Of a stretch of DNA of 64,000 nucleotides, positions 24,321 to 35,445 are shown one piece after another. The DNA lies in NCBI GenBank assembly GCA_958298945.1, contig OY282606.1:93813696-93877695 (forward strand). Direction: 5' to 3'. The stretch's first letter is position 1; every line of letters begins with the position of its first letter. This DNA comes from Atherix ibis (lineage: Eukaryota; Arthropoda; Insecta; Diptera; Athericidae). Position numbers and translations under genes: made by a program. The notes below the pieces were generated by a model, which searched no databases, had not been told where the DNA came from, and saw only the letters and a list, made by a program, of their open reading frames with translations.

Positions 24321-25059
24321 CATCCTATAACTCACAACTGAATCGAATTTTTTTTAGTACTAAAAAAAAGATTTTTTTTATTACGGAATGTCACTTTTCC
24401 AACGAGCACTAATCTGAAGTTGGTTGATCAAATACTTTACGAGATTAATACCACTACAGCCATCTAGCGAAAAAATAATGAATTTTATTTTTCCCCAAAC
24501 TCAAAATTTTATTAAAAAATTAATATAATATTATTAGTGAGATGGTTTAGCTTGGGTGTAATGACACTTAAATCGCCGCGTTCTACTATTGACCATCTGT
24601 TTATATTTTTTTTTGTGTAAATAAATTCTGAATAAATGTGATGATGGGGATGCTATAAAAAACTTCTTTAATGCAGTCCCTAAAAGCTTTCGGGGGCCAA
24701 AATTATCAATATCCATTTTTTTCTATCAACTCCTCCTCCTGTAGTGATTATTATGCTGTTTGTACGTTTGAGAAAGCTTCTCAAATCCAATCTGTAATGA
24801 ATATCTATTTGTAAAATCTTCTTTTTAAAAGCTACAAAATTATCGAAATTTCGTCAATAATTGATTCCACAGAGCAAAAATTCGGTATCTGTAGATTCGT
24901 TTCAATAAAATAATTATATGAAGTAGTTTTTGCGAGTACTGCCAAGGGTTACGGATTTTTACACCTCCCCTCCCCCCTAAGTGCCAAAAAACCCCTTAAA
25001 TCTATTTATCAACCACCTCATTGGGAATCACATTTTACATTATGAATTTCACCTTGAAT

Positions 25060-25130
25060 AATATATACGCTCTTGACAGCTGTCAAATAACAGGACTGTA
25101 CTTTCCAAACTATAACATGAACAACCCTTT
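25060..25130. repeat. Terminal-repeat-like fragment
   Basis: GACAGCTGTCAAATAACAGG followed by GTACTTTCCAAACTATAAC resembles the ends of the DD41D-type element at 19320-21440 and a stretch near 48190 (GACAGCTGTCAAATATGACA). Probably an isolated transposon end. Confidence 0.35.
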
Positions 25131-25761
25131 AAAGAGGTTATGTTGTATCAGCAAAAAAAATATTTACATAAATTTACCCGTAGATTTTTGATAGTTGAAA
25201 AATCCTTTCTTAATTTTATTTTATTAAACTTCTTTCATCTTTTGTTGGTCGTAAAAGGACGTGATATAAATAATAAGTCTTTTCTTCTATACAATATAAT
25301 TTTTTTTCTGTCTTATTAATCAAGTATAATTATTGAAAAAAAACTCACGTGAAAATATTATATTTCAAATAAGACAAAGGAGGAAAAAAATCTAGTACTG
25401 GGAAGAAACCGTTTCTTTATATTCGAATGTACAAAAACATTAAAGATCCTGGCATTAAAGAAAGAATAAGAACGTTTGCTTTGAATTTAAATCTTGAAAT
25501 GTTGTGAAGAGGTCTGTAAAGATCCAATCGTGCTTGAAATGCAAAACGTATCAAAAGAAGATGATTTACCACCCGCATAATTGTGAATTGTATTTACCGG
25601 AATTTATCATACATTTACAAAAATTAAAGAATACTAAAGATTAATAATAATTTTTTATCTCCCCTTAATGGATTTTGTGAATGGAAAACATATTAACTAT
25701 TATTATATATTTGCACTTTAAAGAATTCCATCGTACACTTAATATTTAATTAAGAACTTAC

Positions 25762-26684
25762 CCGACAAAGGCGCTACTATCGAAATAGTATGAATACAGG
25801 AAAATTGTTATAAGCGTGATGAAGACCAATGCTAGGACACACCGTCGTACGTTGTTGATGCTTTTTAATAGATGAAAACAGCATCGGGCAATTATGCTGC
25901 CACCGTTTGAGGAGCCAACACCTAAGCCACCGTTGCTATAGTGAACACTGCCATCGCTGCCAATGCTTCCGATGCTGCCATTGCCATAGTGTGTGCTACC
26001 GTTTCCCTGTTGCACTGGGATAAGGATAGTGGAGGAAGTTGCCGACAGCGATCGGACATGTCCATTGCCCATGAAACTCTGTTGCTGATGGCCCTGCGAA
26101 GGATGGTGAAACTGTTGATGGGGGTGATGATGACTCTCTGGCTGTGGTTCCTGATATTGAGGATGCAGAAGAAGCTGATGCTGGTGGGCATTGGTTTTCT
26201 GATCCGGTTGCTGTTTCGACAATGCAAGCGGTATCGATTTTGTTGTGGTCGACAACTCGCAGGTGCGCAACACTGAGTCTAGCTTTTTTGTTGGTGTTGA
26301 TGTCATCGCTTTTGCGACTATGTTGCTGGTGGGCTGAAACGGCATTGCCTCGGATAATCCCACTTCTTCTGCTGGCAATAACGACGATGACGATGAACTG
26401 CTTATTAATAAGACGCCAGAGTTTGCCTGTTTCATTAATCCTCCCGGGGTTTCCGATGGCGATGACACCGATACCGATGTCACTGACGATGTTGGATCTG
26501 GTGAAAATTCTGTTACTGTCAGTACTGTTGATGATTCTCTTAGTGGTGGTGTTGGTGTTGTTGCCGTTGCCGTTGCTGTTGCTGTTGCTGTTGCTATTCC
26601 TGTTCTTGTCACTGTCGCCGATGCTGACGTAATTGATGAATTTTTCTTCGACTTCCATAGTGCCGTCTTTTCCGATACAGTCAT
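25762..26684 (-). CDS. sfl: sulfateless / NDST coding exon 1 (N-terminal tail and membrane anchor)
   Basis: First coding exon of a heparan sulfate N-deacetylase/N-sulfotransferase, a Golgi type II membrane enzyme that removes acetyl groups from GlcNAc and N-sulfates the chain. Seen: an open frame of 307 complete codons plus two bases. I place the start at the ATG at 26682-26684 (protein begins MTVSEKTALW) because the frame upstream has no other ATG. Residues 1-280 are low complexity: an Ala-Thr repeat near residues 35-45, long Ser/Thr runs, a His/Gln-rich stretch and a Gly/Ser-rich stretch. A basic-cysteine cluster (ARCCFHLLK, then NVRRC) precedes one hydrophobic segment at about residues 282-301 (VLALVFITLITIFLYSYYF). 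The exon ends GG with donor GTAAGT in phase 2, which fits exon 2. Identity comes from exon 2. Vertebrate NDSTs have a short cytoplasmic tail, so this one is unusually long. Confidence 0.82.
26560..26615 (-). repeat. sfl: Coding microsatellite in sfl exon 1
   Basis: Reading minus, a GCAACA-type hexamer repeat encodes the alternating Ala-Thr stretch in the cytoplasmic tail. Its repeat number is likely to vary between individuals or species. It preserves the frame because the unit is six bases. Confidence 0.7.
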
Positions 26685-28955
26685 GATGTATTCGTGCGTC
26701 CTTTTAAAATTAAGGTATTCCTCTCCTCTTGTACTATTTATATTTATTTCGAATAAACTTTTCAAATTTTCATTTATTTATTATCACTTCAACACGTTCA
26801 ATTTAATATTCTTTTCACTTTTCTCTATATTTAAAAGTTTATGGTATACGGCATTATTAATTTAATATGTCTTATGTCACTATTAATTAAGAATTTAGTT
26901 CTTTTTTTTCTTCAAAATTTTCTTATGCTTTTCGAATAAATGTTATAATTTCTTTTCAACAATAATTTTATACTGTACACCTGTTTATTCTTGTTTTCGA
27001 ATTTTCACATGATTATTTATTAGTTTTTCTTCTTCTTTCAATTTAATTATTTAATAAAAATCAATTTTCAAAGTTATTCTTCGTTTTTTTTTGTGTGTAG
27101 ATATTCATTAATTTAAAATACAATTTGGATATTTTGAATAGCCACTTAGTGAGTTTATTGCTATTTTCTTATAGAATTTTCTCTAAAATTATTCACTTTG
27201 CGATCAATCGATCGCCACTTGATATGTTTCCAAATTTTATAATAATCGCCAATTTTGAGGCCAGCTGCAGCCATTTTGATAACCTATAACTATTTTTGAT
27301 GGGAATTTTATTATGTCGATTTGATGAGCTATTTTTGCTTCTTTTCTAAGCTGATTTTTAGTTCATTTATTTACGACTCGATAATGTAAATGGTGGTGAT
27401 CGTTTATTTTTATTAATTATGGTAATATTCACGACGATGACGGCGGTAAAAATATTTTCGAAAATATTTGTTCTAATTCAGATAAATCCGCTGTTATAAC
27501 TTGTAATAATACCGCAACCTTCGAATAAAGGATGAATTTGCAGAATTACCTTCCATTCATTTATTACCACTATAATCGTTCACTTTCTACAGGATACGTT
27601 TGATGAAATTGTCCTTTTTTCAAAAAATCCAAGAACAATTTAGAAAAGTTTGGTTTTTATAAAAATCTGAAATAAAGAAAAAAATATTTCATTATTTGAT
27701 TAACAATCTAATCTGGAAATTATTTAGTCAATAATATTAGAATATGAAATTAATTTTAGAAGATTTGAGATTTTTTTTTTTAAATATGTTTTTTATAAAT
27801 TATTTTTACATGATCCTCTACCAAATAGTTGTTGTTTTGAAAATTGCTTCACAAAACCTACTTAAGTCTTAACATTGTTAGTTGTTAATATGTTATATGG
27901 TGAAAAAATTTCGAACTGAATCTAAGAGTATTTTTAGTTTACATGAAAATTAGTTGCATGGACTATCTTTTGATTAGAAGCTTACGTTTAGTAGTGGAAA
28001 AGTTTTGTTCATTCATCACTATTCATTTTGAATCTATTCGATTGCAAAACAAGAAAACACCTACGCGTTCGTACATTTAATGTTTGGATTATGTTCAGGA
28101 TGTTAAGAGTAAACAGTGATAGAAAATCTTTTAAGATTGCTTGCCGGAGGTAAATTTTCTACTATCTACACATTTATGTTGGTTAATCTTTTTTTTTCTT
28201 CTCTTCTATAAAAACGTGTTCACGTACATAAATACATATGTACACTGACTGACTGACTGTGTGGTACGGTGTACGGGTATCATGAATATAAAGCCATTGG
28301 AATCGATTTTCATTTAACCATTCCCTAAAAGAGTTTGTTTCTCTGATTAGTTTAAGCCTACATATTTATTCCAAATACCAATTTTAATAATGATTAATTC
28401 AACATGTGTGCGAACAACAATTTCAATTAATTCTTATGTTAATTAAAATTTATGTGTACCTTATAAATATAAGATATAACAAGGAAAAAATATTACAACT
28501 TACTTTCTGTACAGATATTAGAGAAAACAATATTATTTATATTGAAGACAAACGATCTGTAACTATTTGGCGATATTATTGTAGGAAAATCTATAAACAA
28601 AATTCGGTTCATTATAATTTTTTTTTTGTAAATTTTCCCAATCTTCCTTTTATTTAAGGACTACTATCTGAACTTGCGAGATGCCAAAAGTATCAATCTA
28701 TTCAAGCCAGAAAAATATCGCACGGTGGATAATTATAGATGATCGATTTCTAATGAAGAAACAAAAAACAAATATTTAATGGAGCCATAAATAAAATTGC
28801 TAAAACTTAAAATTATATTTAAATGGAAGGATACGTAAAATATTTTTTATATACTGTGGGGAATTTTTTTAATAACTTTCTCCAATTGACAACAGCCATA
28901 TTTAACACTTTATTATCGGACCGAGTCAATTTCTCATTCACGATTTTATTGCTAT
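26685..28955 (-). other. sfl 5' leader / upstream sequence
   Basis: Very AT-rich sequence upstream of the sfl start codon. The frame of exon 1 stays open for 27 codons above the ATG but contains no ATG, which supports the chosen start. The transcription start, and any non-coding upstream exon, cannot be fixed from sequence. A short GACT tandem (ACTGACTGACTGACTGTG, about 28243) is visible. Nothing else is recognised. Confidence 0.4.
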
Positions 28956-28961
28956 ACTATA

Positions 28962-29822
28962 CGAGGTCTGTTCAAAAAGTATCGCAAATTTTGAATTTCC
29001 GCGGGTTACGTATATTCGATTTTCGTTTTTTTGTGGCGTTATGTTGGTACTCATGTCTCTCACTTTTGCCGACAAGTTCGGCCATTTTGAATGTTCAGTT
29101 AATTTTTGACAGCTGCTTTGCTTGTACGTGTTTTGGCTCGTCTTCGATTTTTGCACATTTTTGACCAAAAACAGCATCGCATTAACATTGCTAAGGAGCT
29201 GTTGGGCTCTGTCCGCAACGACCCAAATTTACTCCAGAGGGTCATAACCGTTGACGAATCATGGGTTTATGGTTATGACGTGGAAACCAAAGCTCAATCA
29301 TCCTAATGAAAGCTGCTGCTTGAGCCAAGACCGAAAAAACCGCGCCAAGTTCGGTCGAATGTGAAGGTTTTGCTTACAGTTTTCTTCGATTGCAGAGGCG
29401 TGGTGCATCATGAGTTCTTCCCACAGGGTAGTAGGGAATATTACCTGCAAGTTATGCGCAAGTTGCGGGAAGCAATCCGCCAGAAACGCCCGGATTTGTG
29501 GAAGAACAAAAATTGGCTTTTGCACCATAACTCCCCTGCTCACGCATAATGCCGCGGCCACCGTATTCCTCAGATCTGGCCTCTTGTGACTTTTTCTTGT
29601 TCCCGAAACTGAAGAGCCCCATGAAAGGACGACTCTACGCTACGATTGAGGAGATAAAGACGGCATCCAAGGAGGAGCTGAACAAGATCACAAAAAATGA
29701 TTTTTTGAAGTGCTTCGAGGATAGGAAAAAACGTTGGCGCAAGTGTATAATATCTGGTGGGGATTACTTTGAAGGGGACAAAATAGATATTCATGAATAA
29801 ATAAATAATTTTAAAGAAAAAG
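28962..29822 (+). mobile_element. Mariner deletion derivative, copy 1 (right end missing)
   Basis: The left end, CGAGGTCTGTTCAAAAAGTA after a TA, matches the ends of the copy at 58764-59658. The transposase lacks its DNA-binding N-terminus (about 110 residues): ARLRFLHIFDQKQHRINIAK joins directly to the catalytic domain. First Asp: VDESWVYGYDVETKAQSS (about 29250). The second Asp block reads LLHHNSPAH, with Asn where mariners have Asp (HHDNAPAH). The third Asp block is PPYSSDLASCDFFLFPKLK (about 29552-29607), then a C-terminal region to GDKIDIHE. A stop follows QSS and frames shift. The right terminal repeat is absent: the sequence runs into piggyBac-like DNA about 20 bp after the stop. Confidence 0.8.
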
Positions 29823-29840
29823 AATCGAAGAGATCTTGAA

Positions 29841-30960
29841 TTGAAAAAAAAACTGACCCAAATAAGAGAAGACCAATCAGACATGGAATCTGATGCATCC
29901 GATATGGAACTACATAAAAATGAGGATGAAATAGAGAATCAAGCTAATAGGATTGAATTTTCGAACAGTGAAGATGAAAATCTTCATCATACAGCTTCTA
30001 GAAAAAGAAGAGAATTTTTTCTATCTGAAAGTGAATCAAGTGATAGTGATCGTTATATAACTCGTGGCAAAAAGAGTACGATATATTCTAGGTTTTGAGA
30101 CCCGAAAGTGAATTAGACACTGCAGATAGATCTGCTAATGAAAAAATTTTAACACAAAAAGCTGCTGATGGGATATTATGGGAAACAATAAAAGCTAGTA
30201 GGAATACTGGTAAATTTCCCGGTCATATCAAATTCAAAGACGTCTCAGGGCCAAGTTCCTATGCCAAAAGAAATGGCGATTTACTCAGTATTTGCCGAAT
30301 AAACCAGATAAATTTGGCATCAAATTCTGGTTAGCTGCGGATGTTAGAAGCAAGTATCTTCTAAATGGTTTTCCCTATTTGGGCAAGAAGAAAGCCCGCG
30401 GATTAAATATTTCCTTGAGCGAGTTTGTTGTATATAAAATGACTGCGCCATATTTAGATTGTGGACGAAATATTACCACAGATAATTTTTTTACAAGCCT
30501 ATCTCTTGCAAAAAGGTTACGCGTGAAAAACACTTCATTGGTTGGAACAATACGAGCCAAGAAGGACAACTTGACACGGTTTTCTACACAACTTTATAAA
30601 ACGAAGGACTATTTATAAAAGTAAGCCCAATAAAAAAGTTCTACTATTGAGCTCAAAGCATCGAAATGAAGAAATTAAAAAAAAACCCGGAAACTATAAC
30701 ATTTTATAATATACTTGATCAAATGGAACGAAAATATAGTACCAAAGCAGGCTCTCGCAGATGGCACCTTCACGTATTCTATAAGATCTTAGATTTAGCA
30801 GCGATCAATGCTTGGGTTTTTATATAAAGACGTCACTCAAGTAAAAATCTCAAGAAAAGAATTTCTTTTGCAATTGACTGAAGAACTAAGCGGCAACTAA
30901 CATGACCATGGAGCCGAAAATACCTTCACACCTTTATCTAATCTACAGAATCTTGAAAAA
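29841..30960 (+). pseudogene. piggyBac-like transposase pseudogene
   Basis: Plus-strand pieces in the order of a piggyBac transposase. An acidic Ser/Glu/Asp-rich N-terminus (DQSDMESDASDMELH, SESESSDSDR; 29860-30060) comes first. After a large internal deletion follows the DDE core: FGIKFWLAADVRSKYLLNGF (an AxD motif), LDCGRNITTDNFFTSLSLAK (a TTDNFFTS motif) and NTSLVGTIRAKK (30300-30575). Next come LSSKHRNEEIKK and LDQMERKYSTKAGSRRW (about 30705-30765) with LDLAAINAWVF. The C-terminal cysteine finger is not recognised. The first domain and part of the core are missing, and there are at least three frame breaks, so it is inactive. Terminal repeats and TTAA duplications could not be fixed. Confidence 0.8.
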
Positions 30961-31439
30961 CGGTTGAATTGTCAAGTTCAAAAAATGTATTTTAAAAACA
31001 CAATATATATGCAAAAATAAAAATTGTTCTGAATTAAGTGTCTTTAAAATAACATATTTTTTTAAAAAACTTCAATTTTGGTGTTAATTATGGGTTAATT
31101 ATTTATATACTCGTATGTACATTGGAAATTGTTCATTATGTAAATTGAAGAAAAATAATAAAGATTTTCGGCTTGAATAAGAAATTATTACAATGATAAT
31201 TTTCCAAATATAATTTAATATATTTTTTCCCATTCATTCATTAACACAACATCGGTTTATGTAACATAGAAGATGAAAAATAAAGCAAGAATGGAGAAAA
31301 AAAATATTGCGTCAAAAGATGTTTTCGTCATCTTTCAAAGTAATCTTGATCGATAAATAACTAATTATTGTTTAGACTAAAGATAAGTTCGAACACAGAC
31401 TAGGCAATAATGAAAACCAATTTAACCGGGAATTGTTGA

Positions 31440-31965
31440 GGATATTCTCTACTTCGGTTGGTATCAATCATGGTTGGTCGCTGGATAGATACTATCAAAT
31501 ATCGATTCTAGCTGGAATGGCGGCGCAGTTGTTACGGGATCCGGGTAGGCATCTTTAATCGATTCCGACACACAAAATAAATATTCCCAAGAATCGGAAC
31601 TTTGCTGAACAATTCCCGGACACAGATTCGGATTCCATCTCATCATACGATTCGATTAGAACACATTGAATTGGTTTCGATTGTATTCGCACCGAGAGAA
31701 ACCAGTGAACGAATATTACGCTGATAACGTAAATCGGATTGAATGCGATTGGAAGAGTGAATGGTATCTGTGGGGGAGAATCTGTGGGGGCAGGTCGAAA
31801 GTGTTGCCGTCAGCTCTTACTATGAATATTACTCGTAGTATCTGGTATCGGATGTTATTGCATCAATCTGTCATCAATCAAAATCAATTAGTAACTTGGA
31901 GCGATTATAACCAAAACAATTGGTACTGAACGAGTAGTCTGACTAGACAGATTTCAATCGAACTG
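31440..31965. other. Base-balanced segment of unknown role
   Basis: About 500 bp with clearly more G+C than its surroundings (for example GGCGGCGCAGTTGTTACGGG). It has no recognised transposon or protein similarity; two short antiparallel open frames (31464-31646 minus, 31666-31929 plus) look accidental. It could be a non-coding upstream exon or regulatory element of sfl, but nothing proves it. The surrounding stretches 30965-31440 and 31965-32500 show nothing recognisable. Confidence 0.25.
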
Positions 31966-32503
31966 AATCGCTGGTGCCCAAATGTGGGGATAATACAATA
32001 GCAGTAGGACATCCACACTGCCTTCGAGTATTATTTTCACATCATTAATCTTATAGTACAATGCTATGAATTTCAATAGGTTTCTGACAAGATTTTATCA
32101 TCATTATTATTACTTCTGATAATTTTTTTCTCTTCTATTTTTTCCCTTTTTTCCAGAGTTTGATAGTCTTTCTACTAAGGACGTATGTATACTTGACTAG
32201 TTCTTCTTTGACTCCAATATCGCGTTCAAACTCTAGACAATACTATTCTTATCATTGTTGAATTTTCGTTTTGAAGTAAAAATTTCAATTATTTCAAGTT
32301 TTAGTTTTGATAACAAAAGTGATTGCCTATTGTTATTTTAATATTTATCAAAAAGATACTTAATTATATGTTGTCAAGAAATTTATCTGTATCAGGTAGA
32401 TGGACTTTTTGAAAATTTTTAATAATATGCTTTGATTATTTTCTTAATTTTTAACCCCAAAATATACCGGAAAGTATCTATTTTGTGTAACGGAAAGTTT
32501 GAC

Positions 32504-32873
32504 CTTAGATTAAACAATACCCGAATAGGTCCGTACGTCAGATTTTCTAACTGAATTATTGCAAAAGCGGTGAGAAATCGTACTACTTGGATACATTTGT
32601 GTAATTTTTTTTATTGTTCATTTTGTAAATATCAATCAAATATCAAGCGCCTAAATTTTTTGACTTTCGGAGAGTTTTAAAACACGCCATTCTCCAGGAA
32701 AGTGGTAGTATACCGAACTGCTTGCATACTTTTCCATAAATAATTTTATTCTTCACGACAGCAAATAGGTAGTTTTTATTTTAGCAGACGAACTGTTTTG
32801 TGAAAGGTTATTTTGCAAAAAATTTGGACATAATTTTTATGCAAATGCCTATCCAGTTATTCTATAATCAAAG
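32504..32873 (+). mobile_element. P-like element, copy 2 (short)
   Basis: A 370-bp internal-deletion derivative of the family at 14399-15570. The left end is CTTAGATTAAACAATACCCG; the right end is GCCTATCCAGTTATTCTATA followed by ATCAAAG. It shares the internal CTTTCGGAGAGTTTTAAAAC block. Left flank AGTTTGAC and right flank ATCGTAAC do not match each other; the left flank matches the right flank of the inverted copy at 34063-34651. Confidence 0.7.
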
Positions 32874-33399
32874 ATCGTAACAGTACATAGAATTTTGTTA
32901 GAATTTAATTTTATTTAAAAAGTTCAGATAAAAATGAATCCATTCCGTAAAGTCATTGCATATTAGCTTAGGAATTTTTAATTGTTATAAAAAAATATTT
33001 ATTTTTCTCAACATAATATTCATATTTTTGCATTTATTATATTTATTTAAAACTAAACCTACAAATTAAGATTACTTTTCTTTAAGTATAATTTAAAAAT
33101 ATTTTTAATTTGGAAAGTTGCTTAGATGTAAATTGTTTTTTTTTGCTGATTTTATTTGACTTATTTTCAATCTGTGTTTTCAGTTATCCTTGTCTCAATC
33201 TTATAATTGTATCTTATTTATTCAGTTATAGTGCAATAGTCCACAAAAAAAAAATACTAAAAAAGTTTCCTGCTACCTTAATTAGTCGTCATAAAATTGA
33301 AATTACGAAGGTTATATGATTAATACCTGGCCTTGACGAGAAAAAACAATATATTTATGTGTACAATTTATTACATTTTTCATCATGTCCAATATTTTT

Positions 33400-34060
33400 C
33401 AAAAATAACCTGATCGTTTCAGTTTAATCTATTTCCGATGAGCCATTTCTTAATTTTTGGAAATGGGAAATAATTGCTGAAGTCTAAATCTGGTGGATGC
33501 CGAAGCAATCCGTATCGTTACTCATAGAATTTTGCCATGGCGTGTTATAAATTTGGAAGCCTGCATTGTCTTGATGAAAGATAATTTTTTTCTTCGCCAA
33601 ACACGGACGTTTTTCTTTACCTAGCATCATTGAAACGATCCAATAAGTTGTCATAATATCTGCAATTAATCGTTTTGCGGTTTTCAAGATAGTCGATGGG
33701 AATTGATTATACTGCATGCATCCAAAAATACTTTTTTGTAAGGCTAATTCCCCATGGAAAACCTAATGTTGGGACTGTTTTTTCGTCTCTGGTATGCTGT
33801 GATTAATACGGGTACCATCAACAGTTACGAATTGATGCCAAAAGCCATTCAGATTGAGCTTCAACTTCGCCTAAATTTCTTTTGAAATTGAAATACGTGT
33901 GTTAATGGTCAATATAAGAGCAATCACGCCACCAATCTTGCGCAAAGCTTTTTCATATCCAAATTAATTGTTAAGATATTCTGAACTTGTTCAATTGAGA
34001 TGCCCACAGGCTCAGCATTCCTCATGCACTTTCACTCTCCGCTCATTTATCAAGTGAATA
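33400..34060 (-). pseudogene. Mariner-type transposase remnant between two P-like elements
   Basis: Minus strand: a first-Asp block TVDGTRINHSIPETKKQS (mariner usual form DE-x-W-x-x-x-x-x-PE-x-KxQS), then KRPCLAKKKIIFHQDNAGFQ with the second Asp (HQDNA). A decayed third-Asp region near 33490 follows (pieces like HPPDLDFSNYFPFPKIK when read across frames), and a tail like W-L-I-G-N-R-L. Many stops. It is older than the flanking P-like copies by appearance. Confidence 0.6.
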
Positions 34061-34062
34061 AC

Positions 34063-34651
34063 CTTAGATTATAGAAGAACTGGATAGGCCTCTACACAAA
34101 AATTCTGTCCAAATTGTTCAAAAACACATTCGTAAGAACGCACACACTTGCAAAATAACCTTTCACGAAACACTTCGAATTCTAAAATAAAAACTTTCTA
34201 TTTGCTGTCGGGAAGAATAAAACTATTTATCCAAACGAATTAATTTATAATTACTTGTTCGTAAACTATTTAAAATTTAATAAAAATGCACTAAAACGTT
34301 CACTCCGCGATAAATATCTAAATGTGAACAAAAGTATGCAAGCAGTTCGGTATGCTACCACTTCATGGAGAATGGCGCGTGTTAAAACTCTCCGAAAGTA
34401 TACAAAATTGAGGCACTTGATATTTGACTGATATTTACAAAATAAATAACAAACCAAAAATACAATAGGATATTAATTATGGTTTTGGAAAACTAGATGT
34501 CAGTGGGCGTCATGTCAACATAAAAAAGTCTACATAAATGTTTTCAAGTAGTACGATTTCTCACCCCTTTTGCAATAATGTGGACAGAAAATTACGTATA
34601 CGTATACGAAAATCTGACGTACGGGCTTATCCAGTTTTTCTATAATCTAAG
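34063..34651 (-). mobile_element. P-like element, copy 3 (inverted)
   Basis: A 589-bp member of the same family in the opposite orientation. Its left boundary is the family's right-type end (CTTAGATTATAGAAGAACTG then GATAGGCCTCTACAC). Its right boundary is the complement of the left-type end (GACGTACGGGCTTATCCAGT). Left flank TGAATAAC, right flank AGTTTAAC. Confidence 0.7.
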
Positions 34652-34759
34652 AGTTTAACACTGTCATTTGACATCAAATGTGAAATATATAACATCAAAT
34701 GTGGAATTTACTTTAAAATATTTAAAAAGATATGCCATTTTATATTTTGTGGTACTTTT

Positions 34760-35445
34760 ACTACTGAAGAGTAATTGTGGAGAAGCTATTATATTCCCGA
34801 AAAGAGACTGGCTGGTGCGTATTTTGGTCTGAAAGTGTCATTAACCCCGTAGTATCCGTGTAAATCTCAAACTATAGACTTTTTTTCTATAGTGCTTAGA
34901 TCAGATTAATCGAAGAAGCATTCTTTTATTCAAATTCGTAAAGTGTTATCCATGTAGCCCTGTAAAATTATCGTACATGGGGTACTGAAAACTCACAGGC
35001 TATTCTATCAACAAAAAACAGTCGTTTTGTGCGATGGCTATTCTATCAACAAAAAACCATGTAGGATGGTGTCATTGGAACGGAATTCTTCAAAATTGAA
35101 AGAGGATCGATTCTTAACTTGGAGTTTTCAATCTAAAGCATGTGTGGTTTCTACACAACACGATCAATTTTGGTTTTATTATGGGGAAGGTTTTCAGGAA
35201 GGTTGATGCCATATGGCGTCCAAGATCGTGCGATTTGACGCCGTTGAACTTTTTCTTTTGCAACTACGCAATAGATTGTGTTTAGTCAGATTTAAGAACA
35301 TTGTGAAAACCAACAACCATCAAATAATGGCTGAATTACAATCCGAAATGTACGTTAAAGTAATCAGAAACTCCTTCAAAAGCATTGAGTCCTGCAAAAA
35401 GTTCCGTGACGACCATTTGAAGCAGAAATGAGAATTGCCCTTGGC
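34760..35445 (+). pseudogene. DD41D-type transposase remnant
   Basis: Plus strand: a piece HVWFLHNTINFGF equivalent to the WFQQDGATCHTA block, then WRPRSCDLTPLNFFFCNY (third-Asp region PPRSCDLTPLDYF), then a C-terminal part KTNNHQIMAELQSEMYVKVI ending SCKKFRDDHLKQK. These lie in different frames, so at least two frameshifts are present. A short internal tandem duplication (GGCTATTCTATCAACAAAAA twice, about 34998-35057) is also seen. Confidence 0.55.

Larger units (their letters stand above)
8812..25761 (-). other. sfl intron 1 (16,950 bp)
   Basis: Bounded by donor GTAAGT (25761 downward) and a polypyrimidine-CAG acceptor at 8812-8814. The phase-2 boundaries of the two exons agree. It holds an orphan pseudo-ORF, an R1-like LINE, three jockey-clade fragments, a P-like element, two mariner remnants and a DD41D-type element. 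Stretches where I recognise nothing: 8812-10032, 10550-11489, 13520-13720, 14060-14390, 15580-16130, 17435-19320, 21445-23385 and 24330-25757 (AT-rich, no convincing coding). Confidence 0.75.

Noticed and set aside
25922..26658. Overlapping open frames of 101-220 codons on both strands across sfl exon 1
   Set aside because: Shadows of the low-complexity sfl frame. Only the sfl frame has a membrane anchor and a splice phase matching exon 2.
26685..26765. Extension of the sfl frame upstream of the ATG
   Set aside because: The extension would begin at TTG. The first ATG in frame is at 26682-26684.
28237..28262. Promoter element at the GACT tandem
   Set aside because: A simple repeat only; no initiator/TATA pair or transcript evidence.
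29800..31000. TTAA target duplications for the piggyBac pseudogene
   Set aside because: TTAA is frequent in this AT-rich DNA and no matching terminal repeats could be paired.
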